64,000 nucleotides of DNA, from the NCBI GenBank assembly GCA_013399875.1, contig VXAZ01001738.1, forward strand, positions 159,086 through 223,085, given 5' to 3'. The notes under the pieces were generated by a model. It did not search any database and was not told the origin of the DNA. It was given only the letters and a program-made list of their open reading frames with translations. This document shows, piece by piece, positions 49,910 to 60,880 of this stretch. The stretch is from Gymnorhina tibicen (taxonomy: Eukaryota > Chordata > Aves > Passeriformes > Artamidae). Numbering within the stretch: the stretch's first letter is position 1; the number at the start of each line of letters is the position of its first letter. A program made the position numbers and the translations under genes.

Positions 49910-50340
49910 GCTCCTGCGAGTGCAGGGAGGGGATGCGCCTTCGCCGGCCCTTCCCGCTCACCTGGCAGGAAGGTGATATTCCAGCCCGGATCCCGGGGCT
50001 CCGGGAGCGGAGGAGGGTGGAAGCGTGCGCCCTGGTGCGGCCGCCCCTCCTGGCCGGGCTCCGCTCGCCTTGGCACACCCCGACCGGAGGGTTGGCTGCT
50101 CACACATCCGTCACGGTGCCTGAGAAAACAGCGGTGACGTGCTGGTCCCCTCCTCCTGCCCGCGGACACCCGCTGCTCACCGAGCGGCCAGCTCGGAGCC
50201 CCGGAACGCCCCACGTGATGGAGAGGATGGAGCTGCCGGGGACGTGGAGATGGAGCGGTGCTCCTTTTTTATGTGCTTAAAAAGACATCTGGTGGAGCCA
50301 GGCGGCAGGCAGGGATCCCCAGGAAGCCATGGCCAGGTAA
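49910..50340 (+). promoter_or_regulatory. MYORG: CpG island and alternative MYORG first exon candidate
   Basis: A second CpG-dense block holds a TGACGTG CRE-like word (50,136-50,142), a CACGTG E-box (50,212-50,217) and, at its 3' edge, a near-consensus donor GGCCAG|GTAAGT (exon end 50,336). Splicing to the acceptor at 54,643 would give an intron of about 4.3 kb, similar to the compact human gene. Human MYORG has a non-coding first exon and all coding sequence in the next. Which of the two islands is used cannot be told from sequence. Confidence 0.5.
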
Positions 50341-53300
50341 GTGCTGGGGCACCGTGCCCCGGAGGGATGAGCTGCCTCCTGCATGGGCCTCTCTGTGTCC
50401 AGCAGCCGGGTGCTGTGGGGAATTTGCAGCAGCCCTGACAACACGGGTCTGTCACTTTGCAGGAGGGGCAGAGAGCCCCCCCCCACCGCAGCATCTCCAG
50501 GAACCCCGCAGGCCAGGCAGTGTGCCGATCCCTGCTCTGACCACAGCAAGGACGGTGAAGGTGGGGGATCCCCTGGGGCACCGTGTCCCCCTCGCTGTCC
50601 CTGCAAAGGCAGAGTTTCTGCCCTGGCTCAGGGGCCACGTGTCCTCGGAGGTGGCTTGAGTGTTGCAGGGATAAACCCAGAGCCTCAGGGTGATCCACTG
50701 TAGTATTTGGGGGAATCCACAGGATTGGGGGTGGGGAATCAATGCCTCTGATCCATGTGGAATCAGGGTGTGTAGGGACAACCCTGTGCCAGTGTTGTCA
50801 CCAGGTGCCTCCACCCATCTCACCTGCTCCCATCAGCACCAAGCGGGAGGAGCAGTGATTTCACCCTATTTGACTCCAAAAAGCCCTCCAGAGAACTCCA
50901 GTGCTCTGCTGCAGACCACTTCAAGGGAAATTAAACTCCCAGGAACGGTTTGTTTGTTCCCTGTCTCAGGTGTGCAAAGTCCCTTTGTCAGGGCAGGTTC
51001 CCTGCAGGGGGTTCCAGACTGGGCATGTGGAGGTTTTTTTGCCTCCACAGCTTTTTTCCAGAGAAGAAATTCCTCCCCTAACTTGCTGTCCTAATTCCCT
51101 GCTCTTGTGTGGGGTTGGAGATGCCTCCTGGTAAAATCTGCAGTGTTTCTGTACTATTTCCTGAGCTCGACTCCTGCCAAGATCTTTGGGGAGGAGGCGG
51201 CAGCACCTTGCAGTGGAAGAGGGAGGGTTTCCTGGCATCCTGGCGTGGGAAATGGGTGTGTGTCCCCGGCAGGAGCTTGGCCCCCAGCACGGTTCAGACC
51301 TGACCCTGTCAGGGCAATAGAGACCAGTTATATGTTATTGACCCTCTTTAAATGAATGTCCTAATTGCAGAGTGGCTGGGGTTAGTGGTGCTGTGGGTCT
51401 CGCAGCCCGTGGTTAGCAGTGGTGTTGGTAAAAATAGAAGCGGTCAAAAAATGGATTTTTATTTTTACTCCATAAAGTGTGTCCTGCTCAGATGTTTTGC
51501 TTTCATCTCGAGTTGAGGCAAGGCGACTTGCTGCTTCCACAGAACACAGAGAAAAAGCTTTGTTTTGGGTCAGCTGGGAAGCTCCGGCGCAGCAAGCTGC
51601 AAACATGCTGTTTGACTTTGACACTCTCCCTTCTTGTTTTCTTTTTTTTTTTNAAAGGTCGCCACAATGTCATCTTGGAGCAAAATAGCAAGTTAGCATT
51701 ACACAAAAAAAAAATTGTTGAAGCAGGCAGTGCATGAGCAGGCACCTCTACAGACTGCAGCTTGCGAGTGAGAGGCAGAAGGCGTCTCTGGGAAGCCTGG
51801 GAGACTTAGCTCTCACCTGGGACGGAGCCAAATCTCCCACTGGAGAATGTATATTCTGTTAACAAGGCAAAAAAATAGAGGGTACAGACCAAGATTGTTT
51901 TTGGAGACCTCCTTGGCCTGTCACTGCACTGGGTGATGCCTGCAAACACCCTTCTCATCATCTTTGTTGAAGTGGTGTCCGAGTGGGCAATGTCCATCAG
52001 CAGCCACAGGGTTTGATCCCTGGCACAGCCACAGCAGTCAGAGCAGGATTAAATCCACCAGCTCAATCACCCAGCATGCACATCCCCCTCCCTGAGGCAG
52101 ATCGGTGTCCGAGGGACTCAAGAGGCTGCAAAACCTTTCTTAAAAAACACATTATTTCTCTACTGACAGTGGCAGTGATGGCTCCCTCGTGTATGCCATG
52201 AGCTCCAGTCCATGGGGGGGAAAAGAAAGAAACAGCCTAAAAATAGAGCAGCTTCGAAGTAGTTCATAAATAATAAGCCAGCTTTCTGAAAGGGAGATAA
52301 AAATCCAGAAATTCCCTGAAGCCGTGGGAGCTGCTGTCAATTTTAGATGGAGCCTCAGCAGCAGTATCAGATATTTCTTGGGCTTAAAACCCTAAATGAG
52401 AATTGGCAAAGAAAACACCATTTTGCCCTCTTTTTTTGTAAATAAAATGTGAAAACTTTTCCCAAATAATTGGCAAGTCCTGCTTGGTGAAGGGTGCATT
52501 TTATTTTTTTCCCCCTTGACCTTTGCAGTCCCCAGATAAGGCCCAAGTGAGACACAGGCATGCCTCTGGAGTGACAGGTATTTGCATGTCCCTGTCTCTC
52601 TGGCATCCCAAAACCTCCCAGTGTTGAGAGGGTGAGGGTTTGTTTGGGCTCAGCACACCCATCTGTACTTCCAGAAGCATCCTGCCACTTGCAGCTTCGC
52701 TCAGCTGTGCTGGTTTTGGCCAAGGTCCTACTACGAACCTTCCTCCCCCCCATCCCTGGGATGGCCCCGTGCTGCTTCTGGTTCACCCTAAAGCTAAGGA
52801 AGAGTTGAGAGAGGGATGAAAGGTTTATCCCAAATACAGCCTCATCCCACCACCACCTCCTCCCTGTCTTTATTGCCCAATTTTGGCTGGGCTCAGCTGG
52901 CCTTGCATCACAAGTGCTGGGTGGGTGAGAGCCCTGCTGCCCTCCTGGGGGGCAGAATCCGGCACTGGGTGACACAGTTGGAGTGGTTGGAGCTGTCCCC
53001 ATCCCGTGCCTGAGCTCCCTGCTGGCAAGTGAGTGCTCTGTGGGAGCTGGCCGTGGGACAAGTCGTTTAACTAAACCTATCGCCTGTTCAGGCTAATCGC
53101 TTCCTAATGCCTCTGTAATCCCATTTAAAGCAACTGTCTGTCTAGAAAGTCACTGACACCTTCCCAGGGGGAAGGTTAGAATGATCCGTCTGGCTACACA
53201 AAAAGTTCCCCCAACTGCACGGTCTGGTCCAAGATGATACATGCTTCAAGATGACTATAAACACAGAATGCTGTGTTGAGCCTGTGCACAGATGCTGATG

Positions 53301-54643
53301 TGGATTTACACATGGCCATCCCTGTAGTGGAGCAACAAGGCTTAGGTGGTGTTCAGGACCCCTTTTTTGCTTTATTTTTCCTTTCTTGGGGAGAAAGATC
53401 CATTTGAGGCACGGAGAAATACGTGTTCTCGATTGCCATGCCTGTGGCAGGGAGAAGGTTCTGTAATTCATTTTGGATCTTTTTCTTCCTTTTTGTTAAG
53501 AAAAAAAACAACCTCTTTAGAGGGAATCTCTGCAACTGTTTCCATTTGTGCCCAAAAAGAGGCTTTTTAACCTCTGGTTTGCCCACAGCCAGCAGGTTTA
53601 CAGCCCCAGAGCTTGGGGAGGAGGCGGCTGTGTTTGCTGGCACCAGGCAGATATCAGGCAGCTGGTCTGCGGCTTTGCAGCTCCTCTCCCTCCCCTACTC
53701 CTCCTGCAGCTGCGTTTGTTTCTCACTCTCCCATGTCCTTACTTTACTTTTTCCCCCTGGATCCCAGGCGTTATGCTTGGCGGAGCCCAGCCAGTCCATG
53801 GCCAAGGAAAAGCCATTAGGCTCTTGGCACAGCCCACTTCCCTGGGGCCACTCAGGGGGTAAGTGGGCTGGAGCTGAAACACAGCCTGGAGCCTTGCTGG
53901 ATGGAGGAAGGGCCCTTTGGAGGTCCTGCACTGCTCACTTCCTACAAGGTTAGCTTTTCTTCCAGAAAAGCTGGAAGTTCTTTTCCACACAGAAATGCTG
54001 TAAAGGTTTGAGCACATGGCAGGAGCCAGCTATTCTGTGCCACTCACTGCACCCTGTACATGCCCCCCAAAACCAGACATGAGCCACTGGTACCCCAGCC
54101 CCATTTGGCTCACTGTGAGCTGTGGAGGAGCAGGGATTTACCCACCTTCACTGCAAAGCATCACCCAGGTGGAACAGCTAGAACATGCTTGGGAGAAGGA
54201 GGGGATGTTGCTGCAGATGAATTAAATCTGCCAGGGAGGCAGTATGATTAAAATTAGGAGTGGCTACGTGGAATTCATTACGTGGTGTCTTTTACATCTC
54301 TTAGTTATCTCTGTCACTTAAAGACACTGTCAGTGAGCTGATCTGACTCCTGTTCAGCCTCCTTCTACTGCCACCCAGTCTCCTCTCCTGCCTCACTTAA
54401 AGTCTTCCCAAAAGAAAAAAACATTATTTATGGCAATGATTTGGTCCTTATTGCCCCGGGGTTGTTCCCTGTGTAGGGCTCAGGCTGTTCCCCGCATGTG
54501 TTGTCTTGCCCGGAGTAACTGGAGATGGTGTCTGGTACTTGGAACACAGCACGTCACAGACGGGCAGAGGGGGCCAGGGAGATGACACTCTGTCCCTTGA
54601 TGTGGAGGTTCTCTCAGACTATTTACGTCCTCTCCTTTTTCAG
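50341..54643 (+). other. MYORG: Probable MYORG intron
   Basis: Non-coding DNA ending in a strong acceptor, CCTCTCCTTTTTCAG, at 54,629-54,643. A 12-T run is followed by a single N at 51,653. A 9-bp inverted repeat, AGCTTTTCT and AGAAAAGCT, lies at 53,952-53,972. I see no coding exon. Confidence 0.55.
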
Positions 54644-54768
54644 AGGCGGATGTTCTGGGATTCGGTGGAGGTGGGAGCTCTCCTAACAATCTGTCGTCTT
54701 CTTCTGAGAACCGCAGGCGTGCTTCCTTCCCACTCCTCTGCAGAAAGCTCTAGAGAAAACGCAGCACC
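54644..54768 (+). other. MYORG: MYORG 5' UTR in the coding exon, with overlapping uORF
   Basis: From the acceptor to the MYORG ATG. An in-frame TAG at 54,751-54,753 rules out extending the protein upstream within this exon. An ATG at 54,650 opens a 51-codon ORF in another frame that runs past the MYORG start to a TGA at 54,803-54,805, so it is an overlapping uORF with a weak start context (C at -3). Confidence 0.55.
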
Positions 54769-56827
54769 ATGTACACCTTCCTGCCCGAGAGCTTCACACC
54801 AGTGAAGCAGAAGCCCTCCAAGGAGCTGAGGCCCATGTTGGGTGCCATCTTGCTGGGCCTCATCCTGTTCATTGCTGCGGTGGTGGCCTGGTGCTACTAC
54901 ACGGTGTCCCTGCGGAAGGCGGAGCGGCTCAAGACGGAGCTGATGGACCTGCGGGNGGGAGCGGATGGACCTGCGGGCGGATGGCTTCGTCATCCGCAAC
55001 CAGCACGGGGAGGTGGTGTTCCGGCTGGCCTTCCGCTCGGGCAGCCTGGACCTGGAGTCGTGCTCCAAGGAGGGTGAGATCCTGAGCTGCTCACGCTCGA
55101 GCCGGGGACCGCTCAACTTCTTCATCCAGACGGTGAAGCCCAAGGACACGGTGATGTGCTACCGCGTGCGCTGGGAGGAGCTGGCGGCCGGCCCGGCCGT
55201 GGAGCACACCATGTTCTGGGAGGACGCCCACTGGTACGGGGGCTCGGAGATGAGCACCCAGCACTGGCCCATCCGCCTGGCCGGCTACCAGGAGCCCGTG
55301 CCCTACGTGACCAGCGACGTCTACTCCTTCCGCGACAGCTTTGGCGGCATCCTGGAGCGCTACTGGCTCTCCTCCAAGGCGGCGGCCATCAAGATCAACG
55401 ACTCCGTGCCCTTCCACCTGGGCTTCAACGCCACCGAGCGCGCTCTCTTCTTCCAGGCCCGCTACAAGGACTCGCCCTACAAGCCCCCGCCGGGCCAGCA
55501 GCCCTTCCCTGAGCTCAGCTACCGCGTCTGCGTGGGCTCCGACATCACCTCCATCCACAAGTACATGGTGCGCAGGTACTTCAACAAGCCCTCCAAGATC
55601 CCTGCTGAGAACGCCTTCCGATACCCGATATGGTCCACCTGGGCCCTCTACAAGAATGATATCGACCAGGATAAACTCTTGCGATTTGCTGAAAAGATCA
55701 AGAAGTACCATTTTAACTGCAGCCACATTGAGATCGATGACATGTACACCCAAGCCTATGGGGACTTTGACTTTGACCCTGTCAAGTTCCCCAATGTAAC
55801 AGAGATGTTTGCAAAGCTGAGGGAAGATGGGTTTAAGGTCACTCTGTGGACTCACCCTTTCATAAACTACAATTCCTCCAATTTTGGTGTGGGGATCGAG
55901 CGTCAGCTGTTCATCAAGGAGCCGTCGGGGCGGCTGCCGGCCATGGTGGAGTGGTGGAATGGCATTGGGGCCATCCTGGACTTCACCAACCCAGCAGCCC
56001 GGGACTGGTTCCAGAGCCACCTGCGCCAGCTCCGGCACAAGTACGGCATCTCCTCCTTCAAGTTTGATGCAGGTGAGACCAGCTACCTGCCCAAGCAGTT
56101 CAGCACCTTCCGCCCTCTGTCGGACCCCAGCATCTGGTCCCGGCGTTACACAGAGATGGCCATCCCCTTCTACGAGCTGGCCGAGGTGCGGGTGGGCTAC
56201 CAGTCACAGAACATCTCCTGCTTCTTCCGCATCATTGACCGCGACTCTGTCTGGGGCTACGAGCTTGGCCTCAAGTCCCTCATCCCCACTGTGCTCACCA
56301 TCAGCATGCTGGGGTACCCCTTCATATCTGCTGACATGATAGGGGGCAATTTTTTCCCCAACAAGACCAATGGGGCAGTGGAGATCCCTGACCGGGAGCT
56401 GTACGTGCGCTGGCTGGAGCTGTCGGCCTTCATGCCCTCCATGCAGTTCTCCATCCCGCCCTGGCTCTACGACAAGGAGGTGGTGGAGATTGCGCAGAAG
56501 TTCACGGAGCTCCACGAGTCGCTGGTGGCCCCGCTGCTGCTGGAGCTGGCGGGGGAGGTCACCGACACGGGCGACCCCATCATCCGTCCCATCTGGTGGA
56601 TCTCGCCCCGTGACGAGGCCACTCACCGGATTGACTCGCAGTTCCTCATTGGGGACACCCTCATGGTGGCCCCCGTGCTGGAGATGGGCAAGCAGGAGCG
56701 GGATGTCTACCTGCCAGCGGGCAAGTGGCGCAGCTACAAGGGGGAGCTGTTTGAGAAGACCCCAGTGCTACTCACCGACTATCCCGTTGACCTGGACGAA
56801 GTTGCCTATTTCCTCTGGGTTTCCTAA
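54769..56827 (+). CDS. MYORG: MYORG, GH31 family membrane glycosidase (frame broken by assembly duplication)
   Basis: MYORG is a type II membrane glycoprotein of the ER with a lumenal GH31 domain. The human enzyme has been reported as an alpha-galactosidase, and its loss causes recessive primary familial brain calcification. Here the protein starts [11 protein letters not shown], matching human Met35, with a membrane segment at about residues 23-44 ([20 protein letters not shown]). A 22-bp duplication around an N at 54,956 shifts frame; without it the product is 678 residues, against 680 for the same part of the human protein. The nucleophile Asp sits in SFKFDAGE (codon 56,066-56,068) and the acid/base Asp is the first of IIDRDSVWG (56,237-56,239), by alignment to human D463 and D520. 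Other signatures are [19 protein letters not shown] and [11 protein letters not shown]-glycosylation sequons are numerous (NDS, NAT, NCS, NVT, NSS, NIS, NKT). It ends in TAA. The enzyme looks intact. Confidence 0.97.
54943..54986. repeat. MYORG: 22-bp tandem duplication around a single N (assembly artefact)
   Basis: ATGGACCTGCGGG occurs at 54,943-54,955, is followed by N, and recurs at 54,965-54,977. The offset of 22 is not a multiple of three. The N at the junction and the otherwise perfect reading frame point to a bad contig join and not a mutation. Confidence 0.9.
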
Positions 56828-57313
56828 CAGGCTTCTTCATCAGCTTTGGAATAACCATGCCTTACTTCGGACTTTCTAACAAAAAAGAACTCTAATTGCA
56901 CATTTCATTTGAGACTGGGGTGGAGGAAGGGAACTAAATAGACTTCACTGTTCTTGGGGATAATTTTTTTTTTATTCGGGGATTGATCTTGATTTTTTTA
57001 ATTTGGGTCTGGTGGTAGGCTCTGATTGGATTACAGTATGCACCAATTTATCTGTTTAGGTCAGAAAGGAGTTGTCAGTCTGTCTGCAGACATGTAGTAA
57101 ACCCAATACCTTTTCAGTTCTCAAGGATTTCAAGAGTCGGATGTTGGTTAGTGCCAGTGGGGAGCATTCCTAGTCTTGTCAGAGCACCTGGCACTGGGTA
57201 TGGGGGTGTGTGCTGTGGGATGGTTGCTACAGCACAGCCTGCTGTAAGTTTTATAATATGGCAAATATATTCAAAAGGATATTTTTAAGAGCATAAAGCA
57301 AAATAGAATTACG

Positions 57314-57333
57314 TATATATATATACACACACA
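57314..57333 (+). repeat. (TA)n(CA)n microsatellite
   Basis: Six TA units followed by four CA units. Confidence 0.95.
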
Positions 57334-60300
57334 TAGTTTTTCTCCCTTTTGCCTGGCACGGCACTGCACTAACAATTGGCCCATGCTCCTGCTTTCCTGG
57401 GTACCAGGCAGGCCAGGTCACTCAAGTGATATCCATGTGTTTTAACTGAATAGGTTGCTTATTTCCTGCTGGGACAGCTGCGTCCCACCTGCTCACCCAT
57501 TTGACTCCCTCTACAAGGCTCTCGCCTCTGTGTGTTTTGCCCGGGGCATCAACATTTCCTTTCCTAGAGCAGCGCTGCCTGTACCAGCACATCCCATTTT
57601 TTAAAAATTTATGACCCCACTTGGTTGCATGATTATCCTGCTGATACCATCCTTTTTGGTTTTTAAGGACAGATGAGGTTTGTTGCTGGCAGAAGGGCTG
57701 CCTGGAGCAAAGCTGTCCTCAGGCACTCCGTGCGGCGCTTCCCTGGGAACAGCCGGTTCCCGCAAGCGGCACATGTCACGGATTGACAGTGACGATAGCC
57801 GGCTTGCCTGTGGGTGGAAAACACCGGCTCTACGAACTGATGGGGCTGTGCCAGCGGGTGTTCTCACTGCACCCACGGAAATGTTCTCATCTGACGTGAA
57901 GTTAAGCCAATACCCGTCTCAGGTTGCCATTAGAGGTGATGATTTTTTTGTTGAGGGTTTTCCTGAGTCGGCCCTCCTCTCTCCCTGGGAGAGTCCCAGG
58001 GACCTCCCTCAGGCGGCGTTGGTGTTGCTGGAGGTGGGATTGCTGTCAGAGGCTTCTAGAGGGCATTTGGGATCCTGCACCCCAAGTCCCCAGCAGCTGC
58101 CTCTTTGGCAGATTTCCCATTTGGTTTTGTACAGGAAAATGCATGTATTGCGACCCAAGGCAGGACAAACAGGATTGAAGTCTGGCAGCCTTCTTCCTTA
58201 AAGCAAGAATTCCCGGCTGTGCCCCAGTTGGGAACGTGTCAGCCCCTGAATTTTTAACAAGCTTCTGCAGAACTGAACTGGAATGGCTGGGAAGGGTGGG
58301 GCACCCTGCTCAGGCTACAGCCAGCCGAGGACAGCTCAGCATCTGTGGAGCTTCTCCTGGGATTATGTCTGGCTGGGCATGGGTCTGGCACAAATTGACC
58401 ACCCAGGGAGATGGTACATGTTTTGGGTAGGGTTGGGTACCAGTGAGGATCTTTCTGAAAGCCTATCTCCTACCACAGGGCTTTTCACGAGGCAGAAAAG
58501 GAGATACACTAAGCTTGGGGGTTGTGATGGGGTGCAGGAGGAGAAATTCAGCTGTTAGGGGCAAAATCTGAAGAGCTTTTATAGTTAGGAAGGAAGTGAG
58601 GAAGTCTGGTTTGATGGATTCTTTGGAGCATCCCTTAAGACCTGAATCTGCCCGGTATAATTCCATCTCAAAATGAGATGTAGCAGAGCCTTATAGGTCC
58701 CTGTCCAGCTGGAGCACAAGCGTTTCCTGAAGCCTGTTTGTTTCTCAGGCTTTTAATGCTGAAGGACTCAAGTTTCTTTCCAGCCACCAGTGCAAATAAT
58801 GGTTATGTTACAGACACCCTCTGGCAAGGAGTTAATCCTGGAACCTCAGTGTCACTCCTCATGGCACTAGCAGGACTTGGCCCTTGCTTGCAGGATTGCA
58901 GTGAAGGTGAGATGAGGCTGGCCAAAGCCTTCAAGAAGGGCCAGGTGTGGAGGGGGCTTCTGCAGTCCCAGAAGTGCATGAAGACCATGCTTTGAGAGGC
59001 TCCAGCTCTTCCCTTTCAACCTTTGCTCATGAAATACTTGTCATCCTTTGGCTTGGGAGCATTAGGTGGAGGAGATGTTGCTGCACAGCTCAGCTGCCAG
59101 TGCAGAACTGGGATCCTTGGCACGGGACTTCATGGGAAGGATCCCGGCACGACCATGAGATACTGTCTTCTCTTCCCCTGGTTCTGTGCCACTCAGTGTA
59201 TGCGTCACTAATGAGGAATGAGGCTGTGTGAAGAGAAACACAGCATCCCTGTTAGTATCCTTCTACTATTAAAATGATGGGAGCAGCCAGATGAGTGCCT
59301 TCAATCTCCTTGCAGTGGTTTCAGGCACTGTCAGGAAGGTCATGGAGGAAATTCTCCATTAGACACACTGTCTTCTTTCCCCTCCCCTCAAAAGAAAGGA
59401 TTATATTAACAAAGTTACAATTTTCTTTTATTTAACTCTACCAATGAATGGGTAAGATTATAGAGTACCCTTATTTTTCTAAATGCTGTGATTAGGGCAT
59501 AAGTGGCCATGGCTGTTCAGTGGTCCAGCAAGGAGAAAGGTAAAGCTGCTGAGAGGACTAAGAGCTGATGTTGGGGATAGGCTCAGCAGTGGTGCCTTAA
59601 GCTGTCTCACAGGCTTCTAGGTGCCCCTTCCATCCAGCTTTTTACCAAAACCACTATTTCTAACACTATGCTGTAGCACTTGATGTGGACTTGAGGATCT
59701 CTCAGACCTTGCAGACCAGAAGCTCTGCACAGATACCTTGAGAACTGCTGCTAGGGATATTTCTCTCATTTACACCATGGGTCACTGGCCAAAGCTGGGT
59801 TTAGCTTGTCTTAGCCAAGAAAAAGCCCAAAACCAGGTTTGGGAGGTGGATTCAGCCTTTTCACACATGATGCTTATGTGATTGAATTTTGAAGCTTGCA
59901 CTGTTGTGTATCAGGTTTTCTGGATGCTTGTGTTTGTACGTGCTGTCCTATGTCAGACTGTAATGCTGGTGGGTCTGTTTTTAACCACTTTTATAATTTC
60001 TAATTGGTATGAACTGTAACATAAATTGCCTGGATTGAGATAAAATTTTGGAAAACAAGAAGTTTAACTATGTCCATCTGTACCAAGTTGGTGGGGCTGG
60101 TGGTTCAGGGAGATTTGGGGCTTTTCTTACCCTAGTGTTCACTGAAATCAGGGTTGAGATTGTTGTTTTCTTTAAAGCTTGCAGCCTGCAGCTTTGATGT
60201 ATATTTTAGAAGGAGAAGCTGGCAGTAACCCCACTCTGGTGTTTGCAGTGGTGGCAGGCAATCCTACTGGACTGAGGATTGTCCTCCCTTAGGTCCTAAC

Positions 60301-60858
60301 AGCAGACTAGCTGTGCCTTAGGGCTGGCCTGGAAAAGGCCATGTCCAGGTGAACCCCAGTGTTTTGTCGGCCCCCAGGGGTAGGGACCGTACACACCAAT
60401 AGGGTCATGCCCCTATTTCTACTGACATCCACCCTAAAAAAGGCTCATCAGCACTGACTCTGGGGGGGTTTGCTAGTCCATGCTGCTCTCAGAGGACACA
60501 TACTTTGAGACTGTTTGTAGGGGCTGAGCAAGAGGAGCCTGTTCTCAGCTTCCCTTGGGCACTCCAGAAGGTCCTTCTGACTGTCCCCATGGTCCCCCTT
60601 TCCAGATGGCACTGACAGCAAGGACACGGATGGAGTAGATGTTTGTAGCTATGGGAGTGCCAGGAATGGAGCATGTGAGACTCATTTAGGAGCCTGCCTG
60701 CCCCACATCACTCCCTTTGCCCCAAATAATGTTTTTCCTTCCCTTTCCATTGTTACTGCACAAACCATAGCTGCCTTGTGCCACTGGCATCACTAGCAGT
60801 GGCCAACACATACAGCGTGGCTTGAGGGTTGAGAGGGACTTCATTTCACTCCTTTTTC

Positions 60859-60864
60859 AATAAA
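60859..60864 (+). terminator. MYORG: MYORG polyadenylation signal
   Basis: AATAAA, followed about 40 bp downstream by a GT-rich element (TTTGGGTGTGAGTGG at 60,900-60,914), the usual arrangement around a cleavage site. Confidence 0.65.
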
Positions 60865-60880
60865 AGACATTTTCCCAGTG

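Larger units (their letters stand above)
56828..60880 (+). other. MYORG: MYORG 3' UTR (about 4 kb)
   Basis: Non-coding sequence from the stop to a canonical AATAAA at 60,859-60,864. It contains a (TA)n(CA)n microsatellite at 57,314-57,333 and several T-rich stretches. A long 3' UTR in the same exon as the coding sequence fits the human gene as I remember it. No splice sites or ORFs of interest. Confidence 0.65.

Noticed and set aside
55091..56038. 315-codon minus-strand ORF
   Set aside because: It is antisense to MYORG. Open reverse frames are common opposite GC3-rich coding sequence, and the product has no recognised motif.
55156..56339. Several + strand ORFs overlapping MYORG in other frames
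   Set aside because: Arg/Ser/Pro-rich shadow frames of the GC-rich MYORG exon; the MYORG frame matches the family over its full length.
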